5,166 nt of DNA from an uncultured Eubacteriales bacterium (lineage in GTDB: Bacteria; Bacillota; Clostridia; Oscillospirales; Acutalibacteraceae): the NCBI GenBank assembly GCA_902462035.1, contig CABQAC010000154.1, positions 1 through 5,166 on the forward strand, in the 5' to 3' direction. Positions 1-5,166 of the stretch are shown piece after piece (position 1 is the stretch's first letter; each line of letters begins with the position of its first letter). Made by a program: the position numbers and the translations under genes. The notes beneath the pieces are model-generated. The model made no database searches. It saw nothing but the letters and a program-made list of their open reading frames with translations, and was not told the origin of the DNA.

Positions 1-493
1 CCTGCCGGCGGATGTGTTGATCATGGCGGTGCAGTACGCGCAAAGCATCAATAAATGCAATATGAATTACATTGAAAAAATGGCTGCCAATTGGGCCGAA
101 AACGAAATTGTTACCCACGAGCGCGCGGAGCAAAAAATTTTGGAACTGGACGCGCGCCGGGATGCCTGGAACCAGGTGATGGAAGTGCTGGGTATCGAAC
201 GCCGCTCCCCAAGCGAAGCCGAAGGAGACGCGGCGGACCGGTGGATTCACAGCTGGTGTTTTTCGCCGGAGATGATCCGCGAGGCTTACGACCGCTGTGT
301 GGACAGTACAGGAAAAATGAAAATTTCGTATATCAATAAGATTTTGGAGCGCTGGCACAACGAAGGAATCGATAGCCTTCCAAAAGCCAAAGCGGACGGC
401 GCGAAAGGGAAAGAAGCCCAAAAAACAGGAAAGCGGGAGCCTTCCTATGACATTGCGGCTTTTGAACAGATAACCCGAAACGAGATATCGTAA
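1..493 (+). CDS. DnaD-domain primosome protein, 3' part only
   Basis: This is the C-terminal part of a DnaD/DnaB-type replication protein; the reading frame is open from base 2, so the gene starts before the window. Proteins of this family remodel DNA at the origin or at restart sites and help recruit the helicase loader. Two copies of the family's Y-x3-I-x3-W type motif are visible. The first is YIEKMAANW (codons from about 68), in the tail of one DnaD-like domain. The second is YINKILERW (codons from about 329), in a second such domain. A Lys/Ala/Gly-rich linker and a short conserved-looking tail (PSYDIAAFEQI) follow, and the gene ends in TAA. The internal GTG at 14 and ATG at 23 are not credible starts because they would cut the first domain. 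The helicase-loader gene follows 24 bp downstream on the same strand, the pairing expected for Gram-positive primosome genes. Family assignment is firm; I cannot tell dnaD itself from a paralogue. Confidence 0.88.
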   Translation, partial: LPADVLIMAVQYAQSINKCNMNYIEKMAANWAENEIVTHERAEQKILELDARRDAWNQVMEVLGIERRSPSEAEGDAADRWIHSWCFSPEMIREAYDRCVDSTGKMKISYINKILERWHNEGIDSLPKAKADGAKGKEAQKTGKREPSYDIAAFEQITRNEIS

Positions 494-517
494 CAGCGGC
501 GGAAAGGGGCGGACGGT

Positions 518-1519
518 ATGGGATACAGCAAGGACGTATACGAAAGCGCAATGGGCCGCTTGAGCGACCGCCGCAGCCGTGCGCTGCGGGAAGCCAGGCT
601 GCGACGGGAAATGCTGGAGGCGAAGTTCCCCCGCATTGCCCAAATCGAAGGGGAAATTGCCCGGACCGGGGCGCGCACGGCGCGGATTATCATTACCGGC
701 GGAGCTTCGGTAAGCGAACAGATTGAGCAGCTTGCCCGGGAAAACCTGGCCCAGCAGCAAGAGCTGAAACAGCTGCTGGCAGCGGCGGGCGTTGCGGAAG
801 ATTATATGGAGCCCCGCTACTTTTGCGCGAAATGCCGCGATGAAGGGTATGTCGACGGCAGAATGTGCGTCTGTTTAAAACAATTGCTGCGGGAGGAAGC
901 ATACAACAAACTCAACCGGCTTTCGCCGTTGGAGCTTTGCGGTTTTGAGAATTTTGACCTATCCTATTACAGCGATGAACCAAATGCAAAAACCGGAAAG
1001 TCTCCCCGAAAAAAAATGGAGGAGAATTTCCGGTTCTGCAAAAAATACGCCGAGACCTTTTCCATGGATTCTTCCAGTTTGCTGATGAGCGGCGCCACGG
1101 GGTTGGGGAAAACGCATTTATCCCTTGCCATTGCCCGGGAAGCCATTGCCCGGGGGTACGGCGTAGTGTACGGATCAGCCCAAAACCTGATCGCCCAATT
1201 GGAGCGGGAACGGTTCGGCAAAGCCCAGCCGGGGGAGGACAGCGCGGCGCTGCTGCTGGAATGCGACCTGCTGATATTAGATGACCTGGGTACCGAGTTT
1301 ATAACCCCGTTTGTCACCTCGGCTATTTATAATGTTGTCAATACCCGGCTGATCACCGGCCGGCCTACCATTATAAACACCAATTTATCCCTGCAGGAAC
1401 TGGAGAGCAAGTACAGCGAACGAATCATCTCCCGTATTATGGGCGGGTACCGGGTTTTGTGGTTTGACGGCCGGGATGTCCGGCTGCTGAAACGGCTGCG
1501 GGACCAGGGGCGGGGATAG
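518..1519 (+). CDS. dnaI: DnaI/DnaC-type replicative helicase loader (AAA+ ATPase)
   Basis: This 333-residue cytoplasmic ATPase is of the DnaC/DnaI/IstB-like group that loads the replicative helicase onto DNA. Residues 1-100 are charged and helical, probably coiled coil. A Cys cluster follows, C103-x2-C106 and C117-x-C119 (YFCAKC...CVC), which resembles the zinc-binding segment of DnaI-type loaders. The AAA+ domain has a Walker A at residues 192-199 (GATGLGKT), a Walker B at 251-256 (LLILDD), a sensor-I-like TNTN-type segment at 285-290 (IINTNL) and Arg residues at 302 and 306 (ERIISRI) in the place of the arginine finger. The ATG at 518 has a good ribosome binding site, GGAAAGGGG at 501-509, 8 bases upstream. 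The DnaD-domain gene ends 24 bp before it, so the two are probably co-transcribed. An IstB transposition helper is the main alternative, but there is no istA transposase nearby and the N-terminal Cys cluster and DnaD neighbour favour the primosome role. Confidence 0.9.
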   Translation: MGYSKDVYESAMGRLSDRRSRALREARLRREMLEAKFPRIAQIEGEIARTGARTARIIITGGASVSEQIEQLARENLAQQQELKQLLAAAGVAEDYMEPRYFCAKCRDEGYVDGRMCVCLKQLLREEAYNKLNRLSPLELCGFENFDLSYYSDEPNAKTGKSPRKKMEENFRFCKKYAETFSMDSSSLLMSGATGLGKTHLSLAIAREAIARGYGVVYGSAQNLIAQLERERFGKAQPGEDSAALLLECDLLILDDLGTEFITPFVTSAIYNVVNTRLITGRPTIINTNLSLQELESKYSERIISRIMGGYRVLWFDGRDVRLLKRLRDQGRG

Positions 1520-1531
1520 GATTGTATTTCA

Positions 1532-1939
1532 TTATTTGGGCCTGTGACATCTGACGCATTCTTTATTTTCCGCATTATTGGGGGTATTACAATAATTACA
1601 AGTCCAAATATCGGTTACGGCGGGCATTGTGTGGAGATAAGTAATCTCATCGTCAACCGAAACCGCTTTTGAATCGTTAGAAGATTTCCGCAGAATTGCT
1701 TTGGTGAGCCGTTCTGAATCGGAATGTAAAATTTCTAATCCTTCTACGATCGTACCAGCAATTTCGCAAATAAACAAAAATAATAGTCCGGAAACCCAGA
1801 CTGCAATCATTAATCCAAAATTAAATTGATCTTGCCTATAGTAAGACTGAACTTTCATGGTAAATCCACCTATAATACCGCTTACAAAGGACAGTGCCAT
1901 AACGATGTAACCCACCATTTTTATTGCTCCGGATGGCAT
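1532..1939 (-). CDS. small two-helix membrane protein with C-terminal RanBP2-type zinc finger
   Basis: This 135-residue protein is of unrecognised function. Two hydrophobic stretches at about residues 8-26 and 41-67 should be membrane helices, followed by a polar linker (about 70-110). The C-terminus is a compact zinc-finger motif: W112-x-C114-x2-C117-x3-N121-x6-C128-x2-C131. This spacing, including the Trp and the Asn, matches the RanBP2-type consensus exactly. The ATG at 1939 is chosen because GAGAGGGG (minus strand, 1947-1954) lies 7 bases upstream; a second Met at codon 8 has no such site. A strong promoter precedes it, so it is probably a single-gene transcript. It converges on the helicase-loader gene with only 12 bp between stop codons. 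By hand count, bases 1561-1920 are about 38% G+C, against roughly 58-67% in sampled lines of the neighbouring genes, which hints at separate origin. Zinc binding and membrane location are inferred from the motif and hydrophobicity; substrate or partner is unknown. Confidence 0.8.
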   Translation of the reverse strand: MPSGAIKMVGYIVMALSFVSGIIGGFTMKVQSYYRQDQFNFGLMIAVWVSGLLFLFICEIAGTIVEGLEILHSDSERLTKAILRKSSNDSKAVSVDDEITYLHTMPAVTDIWTCNYCNTPNNAENKECVRCHRPK

Positions 1940-1946
1940 GATAAAA

Positions 1947-1954
1947 CCCCTCTC
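1947..1954 (-). promoter_or_regulatory. ribosome binding site of the zinc-finger membrane gene
   Basis: GAGAGGGG on the minus strand, 7 bases before the ATG at 1939. It decides the start in favour of codon 1 rather than the Met at codon 8. Confidence 0.7.
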
Positions 1955-1965
1955 TTTTTTCTTGT

Positions 1966-1994
1966 ATTATATCCTTTATCGGAATAAAAATCAA
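1966..1994 (-). promoter_or_regulatory. sigma-A-type promoter for the zinc-finger membrane gene
   Basis: On the minus strand, a -35 box TTGATT (1989-1994, four of six consensus bases) and a perfect -10 box TATAAT (1966-1971) are separated by exactly 17 bases. Transcription would begin near 1959, giving a leader of about 20 bases that contains the GAGAGGGG ribosome binding site. I see no convincing operator within it. The quality of the boxes suggests constitutive housekeeping-sigma transcription; this is inference from sequence only. Confidence 0.72.
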
Positions 1995-2070
1995 GAGTGA
2001 AATAGGCATATTACGCACGGATAGGTCAATTTATATATGAAATTTTAGATAGCGAAAGGATGAGAGAACG

Positions 2071-3000
2071 ATGATGATCGAGCCACAAGCGTTGTCTTAC
2101 GAGGATTTTCCCGCTTCCGAGGCAAAAACCGAAGGCATGCGGGAACTGGAGGCAGAGTTTGGCACCATCGCCTGCTATTACAAGCACAACGTGGTATACG
2201 CCCAGCGGGACGGCATTGATTTGACGCTGCAAATCGTAGGGGCGTTTACCGGGGGGCAGGCGGAGAAACGGTATCCTTTGGCGGTATTCGTACAGGGTTC
2301 CGGCTGGCGGAAGCAGGATGTTTACTGCAACCTGCCAAGGCTTGCGGATTTTGCCAAGCGGGGCTACATCGTAGCGGTTGTGGAATACCGCCCCAGTGAG
2401 GTGGCTCCTTTTCCAGCCCAGGTACAGGATACAAAAACCGCAATCCGGTTCCTGCGCAAGCACGCGGACGACTACCATATCCTGCCCGACCAGGTCTTTC
2501 TGTGGGGCGATTCTTCCGGCGGCCATACCGCGTTGCTGGCGGGCCTGACGGCGGGAGAAGCGGCGCTGGATACCGATTTATATGGGGAATACGGCTGCGG
2601 CGTGCGCGCCGTGGTGGACTATTACGGGCCCACGGATATCGCCAAAATGAATGATGTGCTGTCCACCCAGAACCACTGTGCGGCAGACAGCCCCGAAGGG
2701 CTGCTGATCGGCGGCCTGGCGGTGCTGGAACACCCGGAGCTGACCGCCCCCACGGTACCGATGAATTATATCCGGCGGGGTACCCCGATTCCTCCGGTTT
2801 TCATCCTCCATGGGGACAAGGACCGGCTCGTGCCGTTTGAGCAAAGCGTTATGCTGTATGATAAGTTAAAGGAAGAAAACAAAACAGCCGAATTATATAA
2901 GCTGAAGGGCGCGGATCACGGCGGCGCCGCCTTCTGGACCGATACGGTTTTGGACTTGGTGGAAGGCTTTTTAAAAGATGCCGGTATTTCGCCGGCCTAA
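2071..3000 (+). CDS. alpha/beta hydrolase, esterase-like
   Basis: This 309-residue protein has the alpha/beta-hydrolase fold and probably hydrolyses an ester or amide bond in the cytoplasm; no signal peptide or membrane helix is visible. The nucleophile elbow is G146-D-S148-S-G150 (WGDSSGGH), with S148 the predicted nucleophile. The acid is probably D251 in HGDKDRLVP (247-254) and the base H283 in GADHGG. The oxyanion segment reads QGSGW (75-79), where many esterases of this fold have HGGGW. It looks closest to the BD-FAE/acyl-peptidase-like clade of small esterases, perhaps acting on acylated sugars or peptides, but the substrate cannot be read from the sequence. The start is the ATG at 2071 with AAAGGA at 2055-2060, 10 bases upstream; the next codon is also ATG (2074) and could be used. 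It stands alone between a divergent gene and a terminator at 3003-3036. No clear promoter was found in the 131 bp upstream. Confidence 0.85.
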   Translation: MMIEPQALSYEDFPASEAKTEGMRELEAEFGTIACYYKHNVVYAQRDGIDLTLQIVGAFTGGQAEKRYPLAVFVQGSGWRKQDVYCNLPRLADFAKRGYIVAVVEYRPSEVAPFPAQVQDTKTAIRFLRKHADDYHILPDQVFLWGDSSGGHTALLAGLTAGEAALDTDLYGEYGCGVRAVVDYYGPTDIAKMNDVLSTQNHCAADSPEGLLIGGLAVLEHPELTAPTVPMNYIRRGTPIPPVFILHGDKDRLVPFEQSVMLYDKLKEENKTAELYKLKGADHGGAAFWTDTVLDLVEGFLKDAGISPA

Positions 3001-3002
3001 AT

Positions 3003-3036
3003 AAAAAGGAACCGGATTAACCCGGTTCCTTTTTTT
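3003..3036. terminator. bidirectional intrinsic terminator between convergent genes
   Basis: A near-perfect inverted repeat: AAAAAGGAACCGG (3003-3015) pairs with CCGGTTCCTTTTT (3022-3034) around a 6-base loop. The core stem is 8 bp (GGAACCGG/CCGGTTCC), extended by A-T pairs. On the plus strand it is followed by seven T (3030-3036), 3 bases after the hydrolase stop codon begins to clear. On the minus strand it ends in five T (3007-3003) and lies about 20 bp after the dapB stop, so it can serve both transcripts. Confidence 0.92.
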
Positions 3037-3056
3037 GTATTGGCTAAGGCTGCGGT

Positions 3057-3821
3057 TCAGCGGTCGGCCAGCAGGTCGCCCATTTGGTACATGCCGGGCT
3101 GGCGGTCGGCCAAAAACAAGGCTGCGTTGATGGAGCCGACGGCAAAAACCTCCCGCGACTGAGCGGAATGGGATAGGGTGATCACTTCGTCGTGCCCTGC
3201 AAAGATGACCTCGTGCTCGCCCACGATGGTGCCGCCACGCACCGCGTGAATGCCGATTTCCTGCTTGGTGCGCTTTTCCCGCTTGGTATGGCGGTCGTAA
3301 ACGTATTCGACAGGGGGCTGCATCATTTCGGAAACGCCGTTTGCCAGCATCAGCGCGGTACCGCTGGGCGCGTCGATTTTGCTGTTGTGGTGTTTTTCCA
3401 CAATCTCGATGTCGAAATCGCTGCCCAGCACTGCGGCGGCGCGTTTGGCAAGCTCGATGAGCAGATTGATGCCCAGGGACATGTTGCCCGAATAAAAGAT
3501 CGGGATGGTTTTGGATGCGGCCTTCAGTTTTTCCACCTGGGATTCGCTGTAACCGGTGGTGGAAACCACCACTGGGATTTTGTGCCCCACGGCGAATTCC
3601 AGCAGGCCGTCCACCACCGAAGGGTGGGAGAAGTCAATGATGACGTCGCCGGTGACCGTCACCTGGCGCGGGGCGGGAAACACTGGGTAGCCGCCATCGC
3701 CCACACCCGCCAGATCAATGCCTGCCACGATCTCGCAATCGCCGCGTTCGGCCACACAGCGGGAAATAACCTTGCCCATTTTGCCGTTGCAGCCGCAAAG
3801 AATTATTTTGGTCATGTTCAA
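3057..3821 (-). CDS. dapB: 4-hydroxy-tetrahydrodipicolinate reductase
   Basis: DapB reduces the product of DapA to tetrahydrodipicolinate using NAD(P)H, the second step of the diaminopimelate/lysine branch, in the cytoplasm. The 254-residue length is normal for the shorter Gram-positive form. The dinucleotide-binding loop GCNGKMG is at residues 10-16 near the N-terminus. The catalytic signature H144-H145-N-S-K148-I-D-A-P-S-G-T-A is intact (residues 144-156), with H144 and K148 matching the family's catalytic His and Lys. The conserved segments DFSHP (63-67) and VVVSTTGY (84-91) are also present. The start is uncertain by two codons: TTG at 3821 lies 7 bases from GAAAGGA, while ATG at 3815, giving the more usual MTKIIL start, lies 13 bases away. 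It is third in the asd-dapA-dapB run, 118 bp after dapA, and is followed by the terminator at 3003-3036. The identification is firm. Confidence 0.97.
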   Translation of the reverse strand: MNMTKIILCGCNGKMGKVISRCVAERGDCEIVAGIDLAGVGDGGYPVFPAPRQVTVTGDVIIDFSHPSVVDGLLEFAVGHKIPVVVSTTGYSESQVEKLKAASKTIPIFYSGNMSLGINLLIELAKRAAAVLGSDFDIEIVEKHHNSKIDAPSGTALMLANGVSEMMQPPVEYVYDRHTKREKRTKQEIGIHAVRGGTIVGEHEVIFAGHDEVITLSHSAQSREVFAVGSINAALFLADRQPGMYQMGDLLADR

Positions 3822-3828
3822 TTACGCA

Positions 3829-3835
3829 TCCTTTC
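3829..3835 (-). promoter_or_regulatory. ribosome binding site of dapB
   Basis: GAAAGGA on the minus strand. It is 7 bases from the TTG at 3821 and 13 from the ATG at 3815, so spacing favours the TTG start while codon preference favours the ATG. Confidence 0.65.
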
Positions 3836-3900
3836 ACATGAACCGGAACGTTCTGCCCAAAACCTTGCTCCGCTTCATTTTACAAGTCCTGTTAGAAAGA

Positions 3901-3930
3901 CGGCGCCCCATGCCGTAGGCCAGGACGCCG
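3901..3930 (-). other. intercistronic RNA hairpin between dapA and dapB
   Basis: On the minus (transcribed) strand, starting 10 bases after the dapA gene, a 30-base segment folds on itself. CGGCG (3930-3926) pairs with CGCCG (3905-3901), continuing through a GC-rich stem with three G-U pairs and one bulged A to a GCC-TAC-GGC tip. That makes about 13 base pairs with a 3-base loop. It is followed by TCTTTCT (3900-3894), a pyrimidine run with too few consecutive T for a strong intrinsic terminator. It could be a leaky terminator or an RNA-processing or stability element that sets the dapA:dapB ratio. The fold was worked out by hand. Confidence 0.5.
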
Positions 3931-3939
3931 GACAAAATG

Positions 3940-4833
3940 TTAGCGGGCAAATAAACCGTGCCGTTCCAACGCGCCTCTCAGCTTTTGGCGGGAAGGCTCA
4001 TCCATGTCGGTCAGCGGCAGGCGGCATGGACCGGCTTGCATTCCCAGCATGTTGGCGGCTTCCTTGACTGGAATGGGATTGACATCGATAAACAAAGCGT
4101 TCATCAGATCGAGCCATTGAAGGAACAGCTTGCGGCTTTCCTCGTGTTTGCCCTGGAACCACAGCGCGTTGATGTCGTGCATGGTTTGGGGCAGCAGGTT
4201 GGAAAATACCGAGATAACGCCCTTGCCGCCCAGGGACAAAAGCGGTACCACCTGATCGTCGTTGCCGGAATAAATGGTCAAATCATCCCCGCATAGTGCG
4301 GCGGTTACCGCGGCGGCGGAAAGGTCGCCGTTGGCTTCCTTGGTAGCCACGATGTTCGGGTGCTTCGAAAGCGCTTGGTAGGTTTCGGGCTTGATGTTGC
4401 AGCCGGTGCGGCTGGGCACATTATACAGGATGCAGGGGATGTTAACCCGGTCCGCCACATAGGTAAAATGCCGGACGAGCCCTGTTTGCGAGGTTTTGTT
4501 GTAATAGGGGGACACCAACAGCAGCGCGTCCGCGCCCATATGCTCCGCTTCCTTGGAAAGCTCCAGGGAATAAGCGGTGTCGTTGCTGCCGGTACCGGCA
4601 ATGACCGGTACCCGGCCGGCGATGCGGTCAACGGTAAAGCGGATGACCTCGCAGTGTTCCTCGTGGTCCAATGTGGCGGATTCGCCGGTGGTGCCGCAGG
4701 TGACGATGGCGTCGATATGGTTTTCCAATTGAAAATCGATCAGCCTGCCCAGCGCGTCGTAATTTACGGCTCCGTCTTCACGCATGGGTGTGATAATAGC
4801 AGTGGCGGCGCCGGTAAAAACAGTCTTCTTCAT
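3940..4833 (-). CDS. dapA: 4-hydroxy-tetrahydrodipicolinate synthase
   Basis: DapA condenses pyruvate with aspartate semialdehyde, the first committed step of diaminopimelate and lysine synthesis; it is a cytoplasmic class I aldolase of the DapA/NAL family. With the start at 4833 the protein has 297 residues, the usual length. The active-site residues are all present with a constant +4 offset from the E. coli enzyme: T48-T49 in CGTTGES, Y111 in SPYYN, Y137 and R142 in LYNVPSRTG, and the Schiff-base lysine K165 in ATKEAN. These, including the Arg that holds the semialdehyde carboxylate, favour DapA over N-acetylneuraminate lyase, as do the flanking asd and dapB. The frame stays open upstream to 5043, but that extension overlaps asd and has no family resemblance. 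The ATG at 4833 has GAAAGGA 9 bases upstream. The asd gene ends 35 bp before the start, consistent with one operon. Confidence 0.97.
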   Translation of the reverse strand: MKKTVFTGAATAIITPMREDGAVNYDALGRLIDFQLENHIDAIVTCGTTGESATLDHEEHCEVIRFTVDRIAGRVPVIAGTGSNDTAYSLELSKEAEHMGADALLLVSPYYNKTSQTGLVRHFTYVADRVNIPCILYNVPSRTGCNIKPETYQALSKHPNIVATKEANGDLSAAAVTAALCGDDLTIYSGNDDQVVPLLSLGGKGVISVFSNLLPQTMHDINALWFQGKHEESRKLFLQWLDLMNALFIDVNPIPVKEAANMLGMQAGPCRLPLTDMDEPSRQKLRGALERHGLFAR

Positions 4834-4842
4834 AATCACATA

Positions 4843-4849
4843 TCCTTTC
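4843..4849 (-). promoter_or_regulatory. ribosome binding site of dapA
   Basis: GAAAGGA on the minus strand, 9 bases before the ATG at 4833. It settles the dapA start against the longer open frame that reaches 5043. It is the same heptamer as at dapB. Confidence 0.75.
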
Positions 4850-4868
4850 GTTGTTCCGGCAAAACCGG

Positions 4869-5166
4869 TCAGGAGATGTAACCCTCGGCGCACAGCAGCT
4901 CCGCCATGAGAACGGCGCCGCCCGCAGCGCCCCGCAGGGTATTGTGGGAAAGGCATACAAATTTTATATCGTATTGGGTGTCCGGGCGCAGCCGGCCGAT
5001 GGAGACCGCCATGCCGTTTTCCAACATCCGGTCTTCCTTGCACTGGGGCCGGTTGTCTTCCCGGAAATAATGCAAAAACCGCTTGGGCGCAGAGGGGAGG
5101 TTTAATTCTTGCGCGCGGCCCTTGTAGTTCTGCCAGCGAGAGATAATTTCTTCCATTGTCAGCTTT
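4869..5166 (-). CDS. asd: aspartate-semialdehyde dehydrogenase, C-terminal part
   Basis: This is the last ~98 residues of an aspartate-semialdehyde dehydrogenase, which reduces aspartyl phosphate with NADPH to the semialdehyde used by DapA. The frame is open to the window edge (Lys-Leu-Thr codons precede the Met at 5156), so the gene continues beyond it and the Met is internal. The diagnostic stretch is the C-terminal LSHNTLRGAAGGAVLMAELL followed by CAEGYIS. Together with NLPSAPKRFLHYF and DNRPQ upstream, it resembles the archaeal/fungal-like Asd class that is common in Clostridia rather than the E. coli type. The catalytic Cys and His lie outside the window and cannot be checked. The stop (TGA, 4869-4871) is 35 bp before dapA, so the genes are probably co-transcribed and the promoter must be to the right of the window. 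Confidence 0.93.
   Translation of the reverse strand, partial: KLTMEEIISRWQNYKGRAQELNLPSAPKRFLHYFREDNRPQCKEDRMLENGMAVSIGRLRPDTQYDIKFVCLSHNTLRGAAGGAVLMAELLCAEGYIS

Noticed and set aside
518..1519. IstB-type transposition helper identity for the AAA+ gene
   Set aside because: No istA transposase or terminal repeats are present, and the N-terminal Cys cluster and adjacent DnaD-domain gene fit a helicase loader.
1836..2018. 60-codon open frame on the minus strand overlapping the zinc-finger membrane gene
   Set aside because: It runs through the promoter and start of the better supported gene in another frame, and shows no domain or ribosome binding site of note.
1990..2070. Promoter for the alpha/beta hydrolase gene on the plus strand
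   Set aside because: AT-rich -10-like sequences such as TATATA near 2032-2037 exist, but none has an acceptable -35 box at 16-18 bases, so I do not call one.
3556..3572. Perfect inverted repeat GTGGTGG-AAA-CCACCAC inside dapB
   Set aside because: It is explained by the conserved protein segment VVVSTTG (repeated Val and Thr codons), so it is probably a coding coincidence rather than a regulatory hairpin.
3192..4067. 291-codon open frame on the plus strand opposite dapB and dapA
   Set aside because: It lies antisense across two firmly identified genes and their gap, its protein is His/Gly/Ala-rich with no recognisable domain, and such frames are common opposite GC-rich genes.
4360..4881. 173-codon open frame on the plus strand opposite dapA
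   Set aside because: Antisense shadow of dapA, with a composition typical of reverse-frame translation and no family resemblance.
4834..5043. N-terminal extension of dapA by about 70 codons
   Set aside because: It overlaps asd in another frame, is unlike any DapA N-terminus, and the ATG at 4833 has a good ribosome binding site and family-like MKK start.

Overview
The window looks like a chromosomal segment of a low-G+C-phylum (Bacillota) bacterium, most likely a Clostridia member of the Oscillospiraceae/Ruminococcaceae kind. The reasons are a Gram-positive DnaD-type primosome protein next to a DnaI/DnaC-type helicase loader, GAAAGGA-like ribosome binding sites, a diaminopimelate/lysine cluster whose aspartate-semialdehyde dehydrogenase has the C-terminus I associate with clostridial enzymes, and fairly GC-rich coding sequence. 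This placement is inference; there is no rRNA or other decisive marker.

Layout. Positions 1-1519 (+ strand) hold the 3' end of a DnaD-domain gene followed 24 bp later by a complete 333-residue AAA+ helicase loader. These two would act together in loading the replicative helicase. Positions 1532-1939 (- strand) hold a small AT-rich gene for a two-helix membrane protein with a textbook RanBP2-type zinc finger at its C-terminus. It has its own near-consensus sigma-A-type promoter at 1966-1994. Positions 2071-3000 (+ strand) hold a cytoplasmic alpha/beta hydrolase (esterase-like) with a full Ser-Asp-His set. A strong hairpin with T-tracts on both sides (3003-3036) separates it from the convergent lysine genes.

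Positions 3057-5166 (- strand) carry three consecutive genes transcribed right to left: asd (3' end only), dapA and dapB. They catalyse the step from aspartyl phosphate to aspartate semialdehyde, its condensation with pyruvate, and the following reduction, giving tetrahydrodipicolinate for diaminopimelate, peptidoglycan and lysine. The dapA-dapB gap (118 bp) holds a stable imperfect hairpin and a possible 14-codon reading frame that ends at the dapB ribosome binding site.

Most of the window is ordinary housekeeping sequence. I see no CRISPR array, transposase, phage gene, tRNA or rRNA. The one part that is not ordinary is the small AT-rich membrane/zinc-finger gene at 1532-1939, whose function I cannot assign.
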